A DNA stretch of 64,000 nt. Origin: Chelonoidis abingdonii. Taxonomy: Eukaryota; Chordata; Testudines; Testudinidae. Each line of letters starts with the position of its first letter. Positions within the stretch are counted from its first letter, which is position 1. Below are positions 34,872 to 46,587 of this stretch, piece after piece. Position numbers and translations under genes: made by a program. The stretch spans positions 95,452,528 to 95,516,527 of the forward strand of contig NC_133770.1 in assembly GCF_003597395.2 (NCBI RefSeq). Reading direction: 5' to 3'. The notes beneath the pieces were generated by a model. That model did no database searches and was not told where the DNA came from. It worked only from the letters and a program-made list of their open reading frames with translations.

Positions 34872-37800
34872 CATCAGCAGAGTTCACTTTTGCTACAGTC
34901 TTTTTTTTTTTTTAAAAAAAAACCTCCACAGTAAGCAGACAAATCATCAGCTCCTCACACAGAAATATTAGCAAATCTTCATAAGACTTTTATGGTCTGT
35001 ACTCTGTTGGCTAAAAATGGAAAATCACTAGGTAGATAAAAAGGAAATGAGGGGAGAAAAAAAGAAAAGTCAACTGCCTTTGAAGACCTGGTGAAATCTT
35101 ACCGCTTTAATCACTTCTGTTGATGTCAGAGAATATTTTCAGAGAGTATATAAGCTTTTTAATACTGTGGGCTCAGCGGAAAAGCAAGTTACCCAGTTTC
35201 AGATCTAGAAATATCCATTTATAGCTTTTTTTAACTCAGCGAACTGATATTAGATTTATTTTTCATATTGTGTGAGGCGCATCTGAAGCAAGTTAAATTG
35301 GTTCCTCAATTGAAGTTGAAAACTTGCATTTATTTTGTAGTGTGTGGGATTTTCTTTATAAACAAGATTCGAGAAATTGACTGTTCTATGGTACTTGATA
35401 ATAGGTTTCAATGCCTTGACAGGTTGAAGAATGTTTTCTCTAGGAGAAATGCATTGGTATTATAATGCCTACTAGCCATTAGAAACTAGACTCTGGTATT
35501 AATAAAATACCTGTCTCTTTTGGAGATAGTTTGTCCCATTTGCTATTAATTTATGAGGAGATAAGAGGAAACCATAACTATTTTACTCAGCAGCAGTAAT
35601 CTGAAAATTCACATGGCAAGGAGCACTTCTCCCCATGTATTTGAAAATAGTGTATAATAATAAAATGACATTACCAATAGACTAGAAAAAATCATATCCT
35701 TATAATAAAACCAGAGCAAGAGAGATTCATTTCTTGGCCATGCAGCCTCTAGCAATCTGAGCAGACTGTTTAACTTAATCCACTTCTGCAGCAACATACA
35801 AAAGAAACTATCATTAGAATTATATCTATGGCTGCTGTGAAAGTGTCAAGGCACACAGAGTTGCCTCTTTAGTTTTCAGGTTTCTGATTGCAGATAAGTT
35901 TGTGTAAATCCAAGACTTTATTAAATGGATTCTCTGGCACTCTACATGAACCCACAGACCTTCATGTTACTGGATGAGACTAGCTTGCCATCCTTTACTT
36001 TGATCTAGGATTCTAGACAATGGAGTTTTTCCTCATCCCTCTACTCACCTTACTGAACTCCTAGTTAGGCAAACTGCCCCTCTGAAAAGTGCAGTTCAGA
36101 CATGAAATGAGAGAAAGGCTGAGGGGCTTTCCAGGCAAATTGCTTCCACCATTGCGTAAACTCTGAGGGCAAGATTGTGGCTAACCCTTTCACAAACACA
36201 CACAGTGGTGAGGAAACAACGATCTTCCCCTTTTAGGCAGCTAACGATGCTTCCCCTGTTACGCAGCTCACCAGAGCTGAGCTAGCACAAGTCTCTGTAC
36301 TTGGGCTGGGAGGCTTGCTCCGAGCTGTGGTGTAGATGGAGGAACTACCCAGAATGGAAGTCACTGTGCTCAGAGGAGCATCAGGGCTGTGACTAATTTG
36401 TTTCCGCTAGGAGCAACTCGCTGAAAAGGCAGCAGGATGTGGAAGGAGCTATGGCTCTGCTTTCCCAGCCCCATGGAGGCAGCCAGTTGTGCAGCAGAGA
36501 GAATGTTGTACCCCTAAAGGGGTGTTGCAAATTATTCTCTGCCCCTTGTGCTACTGGGATGCACAAGGAGGCATTCTCTCTAAAGCACTGCTGAGTTGTG
36601 TGTGGGGAGGGTGAGGCAGTCTGTGCAGAAGAGTACCTAAGTAATGAACACTATTTGGTGGAAAGGCACAATATTTGGTCTTCAGCGGTATCTTTTTGAA
36701 ACTTGGACTATAGAGCAGTGTTTGGAGAATGGGATGAGCTCCACTCACCCTTCCCCTTTTCACTTGAACATGAGTAATCATTCCTAGTCCTCCCTCCTCT
36801 AGAAGAAGTGCAAGGTGTAATGGTGTGTACTACTGCTGTGTGCATGTGTCTACTTTTATGGATTTCATTACTTCATTTACATATTGTCTTCCCACTCTAC
36901 TGAGAAAATCCAAATAGGAAGACTTACTATATGTGAGAGTCTCTGCTACACAGGCAGCTGGAATAAAGCAGTTTTGTTAGTAAGTTGTATCTTTCCATTG
37001 TGTGTTTAAATAAGACATTCGCTATTGCAGAAGGAGTCAGGAAACCCCATATTAATATTGTAAAAGCTAAACTGCTGAGGTGTGGAGGTACCATTTTCTA
37101 TCCAGGTGCACTAAATTTTCAGGAGCCAAGCTAACATTGGCTGACTCCCCTCACAGTTGCTCAGAATCAGCTGCAGAGGGTAGGGCTATTTCTTCTCTAA
37201 GGGACAGATTTTTGCTCAGTAATTGATGGGGTCAGGAGCGAAGCACCCTGCAGAGAAGAACCAATTGCTGGCTCCATTTCTTGCTTTCTCCACTCCACTT
37301 CCAAAGATCCTAAGTCTAGCCCTGCAGTGCTCCTGTGGAGCAGCATCCCCAATCTCCAGTGGGCATGAGCTTGTACCAGTCCATTCTTCCTGCTTTCCGC
37401 TTTGGGTAAGGACTGTTTTTGCTGCTTGCAACATAAGACAGCATCTGATCCTAGTTATTAAAGAACATCCTCCATAAAATGAGTTCAAGTTCAATTGAAA
37501 ATAAAAACAGATCTAAATATACAGAAAAACCTCCTGATTTCTGTCTGTGAAAGAATGACCCTTATAAAAATGAATATCCATTCCCAAATGTTGTATATAT
37601 CTTAAATGTTTCCTATTGATATCAGGAATGAGGATTTTCTGAAGCACATTGAGCACTTCTCCCATTTCATGCAGTTGTCTGGCCCCTATCACTTTGCCTT
37701 CCCATACACCTGCATTTGGACGAGGAGTCTGGTTGTCTTGACCTCTCATGTGTTTCATATTTTTATCTGCTTCAGCTGAATAGATTGGTAAATTAGCTAA

Positions 37801-38152
37801 GAGCTGGGGCTGATAATATATGGTTTCAACAGGCACAACATTGTTCTAAGTCAATATCCCTTAATCTATTGTATTTCACAGTTAATACAATACTTGTCCA
37901 AGTTTCAGAAAACTCTATTACAAAAGGAGCCTTAGGATATGGAGGAAAATCAGGAAACAAGAGTTAATAAAAAAATGTCTTGGCTATCTCAGTTGGAGTC
38001 CTTAGGAATGATTAATACAACATAGAGTGTATAGCCAGAGAGGGCTCTGAGACATTTCTGGAACTGTACTTCTGCAGAGAATTTGTTGTACTTTGACTTG
38101 CTTCAACATATTGGTCTAAAATCATCCCTGAAGCCAAAAAAAGAGAGAGGAA

Positions 38153-38400
38153 ACGTGATCTAATGGTTAAGGCACCTCAATAGATCCTCAGGTGAAAGTG
38201 AAGTCAATGGAGATGTGACAGTTTACACCAGTGGAGGATCTGCCCATGGAGTGGTGAGTCTTGGAGTCTATTCCGTCAGAGACTTCCTGTGTGACTTTGG
38301 ACAAGCCAGTTCCGAAGGCCTCAGATTCACCGTCTGTAAACAGGCTCAGTGTTTGTAGAGTGCAATAAAATCCTTGAAGGCAATTATAAATTGTTATTCT
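38153..38400 (+). mobile_element. tRNA-headed MIR/CORE-SINE relic with internal insertion
   Basis: GATCTAATGGTTAAGGCAC resembles a tRNA-derived A-box head. After a short palindromic insert (AGTCAATGGAGATGTGACAG, TTACACCAGTGGAGGATC) it continues as TTCCTGTGTGACTTTGGACA and TCAGATTCACCGTCTGTAAA, typical of MIR-like SINEs. Confidence 0.6.
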
Positions 38401-39414
38401 GTAGGGCTTGTTCACTTTCCCCCATACATGCTCCCTGATAAGCACACGTGCAGATGCATGCTATTCTATAGAAGACAGTGCATCTGAATTTCCATGTGGC
38501 CAAATGTGCATTTTCCCCCACAGTTCCTCCAACTCTGCATCACTCACTGTAAAATGGATTTATATGGGCCTTGCATCTCAAAGACCTCTCCTACCAGGCT
38601 ACCCAGAGGACCTATGGCTTTTGAAGAAAAAGTAAAAAGAGACCTGAGTTTGGGAGGTTTTGAAGGACAAAATTCAGATTTTAGTTTCCCATATCATATG
38701 TATAATATGCAAATACATTGGATAGAGACACTGATGTGACTAATTTTAGGTACCCACTTTTAAAAATGTTGGCATAGACTATACATTTTCCCCTAAATTT
38801 GCTGTGTTATGCAACATATTTTGCATATTAAATATATATGTGGCAATAAACAAATTTTATTTAGAAGGATTACCAAATTTTTCAATTTGCATTATATTTG
38901 AGCTATGCAGCATAATGTAATGTAGTTTATTACCATATATTTAAAATATTAATATCAATATATTAATATTTTAAGTGTATTGCATCTCAGTAGTTGGCAT
39001 GGCACAAAAACCTAGGAACATCACGTGTCACTTTTCTTGTTTACCACAGTCACTCTGAGCATCATGCAATAGCAGGGACAGAACTCTGATCCTACTGCTC
39101 AAACAACAAAGGTCTCCATTTATTATTCTCTCCTCCAGACACCATACAAGGACCATGGTATAGATGAGGAAAGCTCTGACTCCACCCAGTAGAGGTCAGT
39201 GGTACCTATCCACATTGGCAAAATAGATGCCTGGTGCTACACAAGGTGTATCTGAAAGATAATCATTTAGCAAAATATAAAGACAAGCATTTCCAATAGA
39301 TTTGCCTCTTTGATATTGTTTAACATAAAAATGTTTGTGTGTGTGTGCGCGTGTGTGTAACCTAAGAAGTGATGTTCTCTATTCCTCTTTTCTCTGACAC
39401 CCCAATTCAGGAAA

Positions 39415-39480
39415 GCTTCCCTCTTCAGAAAGGTGCTTAAGTGCATGCTTAACTTTAACATGTGCTTAAATCCCACTGAA
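39415..39480. repeat. Fossil foldback scrap
   Basis: GTGCTTAAGTGCATGCTTAA and CATGTGCTTAAATCCCACTG, the same relic family as 26150-26300. Confidence 0.45.
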
Positions 39481-39574
39481 GTCTGAACTGAGATCAGAAT
39501 GGTTTCCTCACATCTTTACTTCCAGTTTGTCCTCAGTCTAATGCAAAAAAATGACCACACTAGTTATTAATGAA

Positions 39575-39690
39575 GTAACACCTAGAAGCCCCAGTTGTGC
39601 TAGGTACCATATATATACAAACATATACCAAAAAGATGGTCCTTTCCCCAAAGAGCTTACAATATTAACATTTTATATGCACAAAAGTAA
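39575..39690 (+). mobile_element. Ancient SINE-like remnant
   Basis: CCCAGTTGTGCTAGGTACC and GTCCTTTCCCCAAAGAGCT parallel the copy at 1662-1860. Confidence 0.5.
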
Positions 39691-40289
39691 AGAGATTAAA
39701 ATGTAGGACTTCCCAAACCACTGAAAGTTGTTCATTGAGTATGTGCAATACTTTTGATAACCCTATAAGGAGAAAAGATAGATATATATAAGCATTTGGT
39801 GGCTGAGTTACAGCTATTATGGGAATCATAAACAACTTTTAATCATCATATCATTCAAACGTGCCAAAAAAGAATGTTACTAAAGGTGCAAGGGGAAAAA
39901 AAGTTTACCTTTGGGCTAAGAACAAGTACAAGGAATTTCAACTCAAAGGGTGATGGGTAAAATGTTCAAAAGCGCCATAATGTGTGTAAGTATGCTACAT
40001 ACCTTCTTCACAGTACTCATTGTTATATGTATGCTTTATGGCCATTGTCTTTCAATGAGATTCCTAAGTGCCTAAGTCACTTTTTAAAATGAGACTTAGG
40101 TGCTTTTGAAAATATTATCTTATATTTCTTGAAATTTCTCTGAAAATAGAGGCTTAGAATGAAAATATCTATTCAACTGTTGGTATGGAATAATACCACA
40201 GAGCTACATATGCCTGGGATTCATATATACATATCTCAACCAAAGGAAAAAATAATAATATAGCAAACACTTGACATTTACTACTGAGT

Positions 40290-40400
40290 ATGGGCCAAAT
40301 CCTGCTCACTTTCATCTGTGAAAATCAAGAGTAACTTCAATGAAATGAATGGCTTCACTCTGCATTTACACTGGTTTATATGAGATGAGATCAGAATCTA
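40290..40400. repeat. Fossil repeat of the ACACTGGTTTA type
   Basis: GGGCCAAATCCTGCTCAC and CATTTACACTGGTTTATA. Similar relics at 26755-26870, 43135-43235, 52915-53030 and 54365-54450 share CACCAGTGTAA or ACACCAGTTT motifs. Too eroded to classify. Confidence 0.4.
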
Positions 40401-41424
40401 GCCTAGACTGTCAGCCTAAAACAAATTGTGGTTTTACACAGATGCCAAAGTATGGCATTTTACAGCACTCATTGGTCTATACATTATGTTTATAGCACAC
40501 TGCTTCCCTAGACAATATCTACATAGCCATTTTGTTTCAGCATTATTATTAAAAGCCTCTCACTGTGTTAGGTATGTGGCACTGTATTAAATTATCAGGA
40601 ACTGCAAACAACATTGATCTGAGATTTGGAATTTATTACCCAACAGTAAGAGACAGGGTGGGTGAGGTAATCTCTTTAATATGCTGGGACCGACACGGCT
40701 ACAATTACACTGCATACTCTACAGTAGATTATTCAGTCTTGCATCCATGCCACAAAAAGCACAGCTAGACAGTTTTAAAAGTTGGATATCATACAAATCA
40801 GGACTGCAAATTAACACTTTATGACACAGGAGAGACTGGAATTATGGGTTAGGTTTTTTCCCTGCTTTTCTGAAGTTGTTGTTATTATTATTAAAAATAT
40901 ACATGGTTTCAATATGGTGCCTACTGCATGCCCCCGCATCCCCGAAGATAGGTTCTCACAGATGAATGCGAGAGGTGGTCCAGGGAAGTTGATGAGAAGA
41001 ATGAAGGAGAAATACATTGGCCCTGGTAAAGCTGAAATTGGCCTGTGTGACTGCTGACCCATGTAATATCAGTCAGCTAGAGAAGATTAAATGAGCTGCT
41101 GCCCAAACATATTGTGCTTTCTCTGATTAATAGCCTCATTCCAAAGGGCAGCCAAAGTGGAGCTGCAAAGGGGGCTGTGCAGTCTGAAATTTTTAAAAAA
41201 ATAAAATGTGTAATTAGCAAGAAGTGCCCTGCAACTGCAACACACAGTCACATCATTATGAGAGACTCCACCGATCATTTGCACAGATCCCCTACAGCAC
41301 TCGCTGGCAACTGAGGAGAGAACAGAAGCTTATTTTAAAAATCACTAGCAATGTAAAAATATTCAACAGAGATGCAAAAGAAGAAATGAGGAGAAAGAGA
41401 ATGTGATGGTAGACATGGCCAACA

Positions 41425-41765
41425 ATAATACCTGGCATTCAAACTGTATTTAGCAAATATTAACTATTTCTCACCACAGCCTTGTGAAATGGGCATTATT
41501 TTGTTTGTTTAGCAGATAGGGAAACAGAGACATAAGAGGTTAAAGGCCACACTCTCATACCTTTTTCAGAGAAGTTGTGTGTGTAGTAACTTGCTCGACA
41601 AGTTGCCTCAGTGAAAGCAAAGGGCTACTCTTGTCAAAAGGTACACATGAATGTTAATAAGGGTATACAAATTGTCCTAACTGGCTTTTAAGGCCACACA
41701 GCAAGTTAGTGGCAAAGCCAGACTCAGAACTCAGGGGTTCCTAACTCACCTATCCTGCACGCAGA
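41425..41765 (+). mobile_element. MIR SINE split by a 137-bp insertion
   Basis: MIR layout: ACAGCCTTGTGAAATGGGCA, GATAGGGAAACAGAGACATA, then after the insert CACACAGCAAGTTAGTGGCA and AGACTCAGAACTCAGG. The interruption at 41553-41689 is flanked by an exact 10-bp repeat. Confidence 0.8.
41553..41689. mobile_element. Unclassified 137-bp insertion with 10-bp target duplication
   Basis: Lies between two copies of AAGGCCACAC (41543-41552 and 41690-41699) inside a MIR. No inverted ends, tRNA head or poly-A tail was recognised. It could be a small SINE or MITE, or a tandem-type duplication artefact of the MIR motif. Confidence 0.5.
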
Positions 41766-42111
41766 GCCCTAGATCTGGGCCTCTATAGGGAAAAGCAGCT
41801 GTTTCCCTACAGTTTTAATTTAAATACATAAAATGGGCAGCAGTTTATCTATCAGTATAAAAATGATGGAGGAGACTATCACAACACAAAGAAGAGCAGA
41901 GGGCATCCCTAAATTGTCTGTAGTCTCTTTATTTTAAAAGACAGCATCATAGGTCTACACTGAAATAGTGAAGATAGTTTTCATTTTCATAAGTCTGTTC
42001 CGAAAAAGCCTTCTGCAGATTGAGGAACAGAATTTTTCAAACTAGTCTGGCATGTGATTATGTGTGCAAAATGCACACACAATGATATGCATTATTTTTG
42101 TGCTATTATTA

Positions 42112-42680
42112 GGACTGGATGAAAGTTAACTGTCGGAACTGATTGTTGATGGAAAATTCAGTTTTCAACACAATTAATTGTTTTGAGAAAAATGCCTACA
42201 CACCGCAGAACATTTTGATTTTTTATTGAAAAACCAGATATTTGAAAACAAATATTTTGACCGAAACTCAAAATATTGATTTTAATATCCTGTCTTAGTT
42301 CCTCATGGGAGTTGCATCTTGGTTTCCTCTACCTCTGACCTCCTCCATGGGCTTCTGAGGCAAACTACATCTCCCATGATGCACTGTGGCCAAGGAGTCC
42401 CATGATGCAACCACATCCCCTCACCATGAGGGAAGAGTACAATGCATCATGGGAGATACAATCTGACCTCAGAGCCTGGACTACAGAGCAGACCAGACAC
42501 ATAAAACATCTGAATTACAACTCCCATGGGGTACCATAGCAGCATTCCTGAAACAAAATATTTTGATTTTCAGTTTCACTGAAAAATCAAACTGTTTAGT
42601 GGAAAATTTCAACAATTATTTTTTCCCCAGTTTCCACTGAAATTTTTCACAAAGCTCATTTTCCAACCAACTCAAGTTAT
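42112..42680. mobile_element. Large imperfect palindromic element with CATGGGAG motifs
   Basis: The AT-rich outer parts (GGAAAATTCAGTTTTCAAC left; TTCAGTTTCACTGAAAAATC and CATTTTCCAACCAACTC right) surround a GC-richer core in which ATCTCCCATGATGCA and ATGCATCATGGGAGAT are complementary. Non-coding; a foldback DNA transposon relic of undetermined superfamily. Confidence 0.55.
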
Positions 42681-44359
42681 TACCATGATTATACATGTAA
42701 ATCAGGCAAATTGCATACACAGGTGCACTGAACTGTCCACTCACATGAGCAGTTACCCAATTCATTTATGCAAAGGATGAAACGGTTTTTGAAAGTCGGC
42801 CACCAGTTGGACACCTAACCTGCCTGAAAGTCTGCTCCTGAAAGAAAATCTCCCTATATATTTTATAGTGGGCATTTTCACTAGAGAGTTTGCCATTTCC
42901 TGTTAAAAATAGTGCTTCATCTTATATCAGCATTTGACATATATGAAAAGGGGAGTCCTGGATGATTCTTCAATCCCTCTCACTTCTGTCCAAAACAGAG
43001 GATGCAATTAATAAGTCTGTGGCTTGAGGCAGCTGTTGAAGAGGAGACAGAAATGATGTCCACACTTCCCTTAAAAAAGAAAAAAAACCCTATTTTCCCT
43101 TGCTTTTAAGAAGATTAGTTTTATTGACTTAGGGACTGAATCTTCGCTCACACCAGTTTAACTCCACGCGCTTCTGTGAAGTTATTCCTGTTTTACACCA
43201 GTGTAAGAGTAAAAAATCAGATCCTCAGAGTTTTGTTGATTACAGGAAAGAAACACAAATGCTTGTCATTCTTTTCAAAATTAATACAGAAAGCGGGTAA
43301 TAAGTTAAACCACAGGCACTGCACTCTGGGATAATGAATCGTTGTGTGTGTACGAAATTACAAAGCCTCTCTTGCTGGCCCTCTGCGCATGCATTTTTAA
43401 TTATCTGAACAACACCAATTTAGCTCGCAGAGTTTTCAGAGGCATGACAATCTCGTTTGGTCATGAGTCAAAATCTGGCATCACATAGATAGTTTCAGCA
43501 CAATTAATGATTTTCTTTACATCAAGAAGAGTGCTCTGGATTTTATCCCTCTATACACAAAGTGTAGGGTCAGAGTTTTGAGGGTCTCTCCCAAGAGGGA
43601 ATAGATATTAAATGGAGGGTCAATGATGTTGGGGATTGGATGAGGGAAGAATTTACTTCCCTTGTATTTCAGTGCCTTAAGCAGCCAGCTAGGATTCAGG
43701 TGAGGGCATGGTATTCAAAGATTGATTAGATAGATAATGGCCTTGTGCAAAAATTAAAGAGACACAAACTTTAAAAAAATATCACATTGTAAGCAAACTA
43801 AATCCCTTACTTGTGTTAACAACTTCAATTATTAAAACTGAAGGAATTTAAAAAATACAATTTACTTTTCACTGTTTGTATTGTTTGTTTACCATTTTCA
43901 CTGCTGTCTCCCCTTGGACAATAAATATCAATTAATTCCATTTTGCTTTGATTACAGTTTGTTTCACTTTCAGGTTCCCCATGTTTCAGTGAGTGGGTTG
44001 CAGACACTGCTGGGTAACATTTATTTGTTGGAAAACAAATGTTTCTATTAGAGATTTTTAATTCATGGAAAAGTTTTCTACTCATCTTACGTTTTAAAAA
44101 AGCTTTGTTTTACAAAGCCTACATTTATTCTCCCTTTCCTAATCATAAAAGTAATTTTAGACTCAAAATAAAAGATTTTTCCTTGTACACACAGAAACAT
44201 AAAAAAACTTGTATAAACAGTGTGAAAACTGATATGTGAAGCCTATGGGAACTAATTCAGTGAAAACTGAATTATCTAGAGAGGGACAAAAAGGAGTCAA
44301 ACAAAATCTGTTTGGTCATAAAGCAGATTGATGTTTGTTTTGTAAATACATGTCAATTA

Positions 44360-44384
44360 TAAATAAATAAATAAATAAATAAAA
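44360..44384. repeat. (AAAT)n microsatellite
   Basis: Six AAAT/ATAA units in a row. Confidence 0.95.
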
Positions 44385-44833
44385 GCTGCACTCCCTACCT
44401 TGGTTGATTCTCCAGCCTACTGCATTTTAACCACAGATGCCAGAAATGCTCCAAACTGACTCTGACATTAGTACTTTTATGAGATTCACTACATCTTGGG
44501 AATAAATTGATCAAGTCCATGTTGTGGAGAGCACCATGGACGTGTTTGCTAGTGCACGTGTTTATCAAAACTCAGACGGGTGAACATCACTCCACCCTCA
44601 TAAAGCCCAAATCATCTCATATTTGGTTAAGTCCATGGATCCTGGGTGTGTACATTTAAACCACATCTCAACCTCCATGGCTACTAGTTCAGCATGCAAA
44701 TTGGAAGAGGAGCTGCAAACCTCCATGCCCTTTGTGTGGGTAGTTATGAACACTGAATCCATGTATCTCAAGGCTTCTTCCCTAACAGTTCTCAATGCTT
44801 CCCACTGTGCTGGCCTTTCAGACCAGAGCAGAC

Positions 44834-45786
44834 TGTCATAAACAGATAGCTAAGGGTTAATGTTTCTTTTACCTGTAAAGGGTTAACAAAGGGAACCAAA
44901 CACCTGACAAGAGGACCAATCAGGAAACTGGATTTTGCAAAGCTTAAGGGAGGGAATTTGTGGTTTTCTTGTCTTGGGTCTTGTCTGTTCTGGGCTCTCT
45001 CAGCTATGAGAGGGTCTATTTCCAGTCCTTCTAATCTCTGTTCCAGTTGTAAGTACAAAGTTAGCAAAAGTATAGTCTTTTAAATTGTTTTGGCTGTATT
45101 GCATCTGTGTATTGGCTGGTGGAGTCTTTATGTGTATTTGGCTATAATACTTAAATTGTATTGTTTTGGGTAAGGCTGTTTATCCCTTTTCTATTGTTTA
45201 ATTCATTTTCTCTAAGTTGAAAACCCTGTATATCTTACATCTAGATTACAGAGACGTTATTCTATTCTTTCTTTTTTTTTTATTAAAAGTTTGCTTTTTA
45301 AGACCTGTTGATTTTTTTTTCTAGTTGACCCACAGGAAATTGGTGGGAGAAAGGAAAGACAGGGGAGGGGGAAACTGCCTCTGTGTTTAACTCTCCTAGT
45401 GTCCCAGGGCGGGAAAAAGCTACGGGGAAGAGAGATAGAATCTTTTCTGTTTCCTTGTCTTTGAGGTTGTCTCTTGTGAAGAGAGGAGACATGCTTCTTG
45501 GTATTGTGATGAAAGAGTTGCATCAGTCACTCTCAGTTAGCCCAGAGAGGAAGATGATGGTGTGGGGGGAATGGTTTATTTCCCTTTGTGGTAAGACTCA
45601 GAGCCTCTGAGTCTTGGGGTCCCCCAGGGAAGGTTTTGGGGAGACCAGAGTGAGCCAAGACACTGGAAATTCTTGGCTGGTGGCAGCGAGATCAGATCTA
45701 AGCTGGTAATTAAGCTTAGAGGGGTTCATGCTAGCTGCTCAGGTTATGAACGCTAAGGTTCAAATCTGAGTAGGAAAGCTATAATA
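44834..45786 (+). mobile_element. Solo LTR (family A, copy 2), 0.6 kb from AOAH ATG exon
   Basis: Shares start (TGTCATAAACAGATAGC), internal blocks (AAGGGTTAACAAAGGGAACC, AAGGTTTTGGGGAGACCAG, AAGCTGGTAATTAAGCTT) and end region (CGCTAAGGTTCA) with 20008-20915. Candidate target duplication CAGAC at 44829-44833 and 45787-45791; the terminal CA is blurred. No internal viral genes. Sits in AOAH intron 1, opposite in orientation to the gene. Confidence 0.82.
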
Positions 45787-46169
45787 CAGACACATCCTCC
45801 AAAGCAGGCAAATGCTTAAGTGGTGCAAAAAGCCTTGTACAGGCCCTTCACATCAGATGAATTTCACCCTGAACACTGAGAACATACTGTATTGTCAAAC
45901 CCAAAGAAGCACTCAAAAAGTTCCATGTCCCAAACCTAGATGTATTTCTTAAGAAGATTTTGCCAGGCAAAACCAACTGAGATGAAACTTGTTTTTTGAG
46001 GGTGTCTTGTGGGAGGTGAAGGGATGCTCATCTATACAATAAAATGAAACAGAGTAACATACATTCAAAACAACCACATAAATATTAAACAATCACGTCC
46101 TGTTTTCAGTTCTTTAGCTACCAAGTGTGAAAACCAGTATCGCTAATATTTCCTGCAGATCAAGGGTAT

Positions 46170-46218
46170 GAATTCTATCAAACAGCAGCTCCAAAATTCT
46201 ATAAAACAGCAGCTCCAA
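46170..46218. repeat. Two-copy 24-bp tandem duplication
   Basis: AATTCTATCAAACAGCAGCT and AATTCTATAAAACAGCAGCT units follow each other directly, one substitution apart, in intron 1 near the ATG exon. Confidence 0.85.
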
Positions 46219-46401
46219 ACCCATGTTAGCTTTGAGAGTCTTAAAACAGTTATTATCTGGGCTAAGATTACTGGTGTTTTGCAGCAGCAGCAGCTGTTGA
46301 AACAGATAAAGAATGATTTTTTATGTGCACAGCTAGCCTCTGTTTACCAGTGTAATAACAAATGGATGAACAAAGCAAGCAAACAAAACCTGAATACATA
46401 C

Positions 46402-46552
46402 CAAGACAGGTGTGTCCATTGTCACTCCCACCAGAGACCAGAGTAGATTGGGCTCTACCAGAGAGAGGTGAGGTTGAGATGTCCTGCAGAGGAAGCATGA
46501 GAAGGAGCAGGGAGAAGACTAGAGGGGGAAACATCTGCCAGGACCCCCTCAT
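46402..46552 (-). CDS. AOAH: AOAH ATG exon: signal peptide and propeptide
   Basis: First coding exon of acyloxyacyl hydrolase, the enzyme that deacylates lipid A of Gram-negative LPS in the secretory/lysosomal route of phagocytes. Seen: ATG at 46552-46550 with A at -3; 50 codons plus one base; hydrophobic stretch at residues 11-22 (LVFSLLLLMLPL), a good signal peptide; then a polar stretch ending DNGHTCL at residues 44-50. The donor reads CTTG|GTATGT. The split codon joins exon 29809-29904 to give HTCLGCVLVV, against HTCVGCVLVV as I recall human AOAH. Cys49 and the following Cys52 open the saposin-like domain. On the coding strand a long pyrimidine tract ending TCTCTAG stands one base before the ATG, so this may be an internal exon (46402-46553) with a non-coding exon upstream. 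The signal-peptide part is poorly conserved, so the assignment rests on the domain start and on splice phase. Confidence 0.9.
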
Positions 46553-46579
46553 CCTAGAGAAAGGAAGAAAGAAAGAACT
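46553..46579 (-). promoter_or_regulatory. Possible 3' splice site or leader just before AOAH ATG
   Basis: On the minus strand the 25 bases before the ATG are almost pure pyrimidine (TTCTTTCTTTCTTCC...) ending TCTCTAG, then G-ATG. This fits a splice acceptor one base before the start codon, implying a non-coding first exon further upstream. It could also be a pyrimidine-rich 5'UTR around the start site of a TATA-less myeloid promoter. Inference from sequence alone. Confidence 0.45.
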
Positions 46580-46587
46580 GTAATACA

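Larger units (their letters stand above)
29905..46401 (-). other. AOAH: AOAH intron 1 (16.5 kb)
   Basis: Intron between the ATG exon and the first saposin exon, phase 1, GT-AG. It holds dispersed repeats listed separately: an AT-rich foldback (30180-30540), Penelope fragments (31205-31795, 34406-34871), CORE-SINE/MIR relics (32655-32860, 38153-38400, 39575-39690, 41425-41765), a foldback at 42112-42680, and an LTR (44834-45786). The gaps between them, for example 35000-38100, show nothing I can identify. No further coding exon is needed, because codon phase is continuous across the intron. Confidence 0.85.

Noticed and set aside
46168..46446. Plus-strand 92-codon frame opposite the AOAH ATG exon
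   Set aside because: Antisense shadow overlapping the real exon and a small tandem duplication; no homology.
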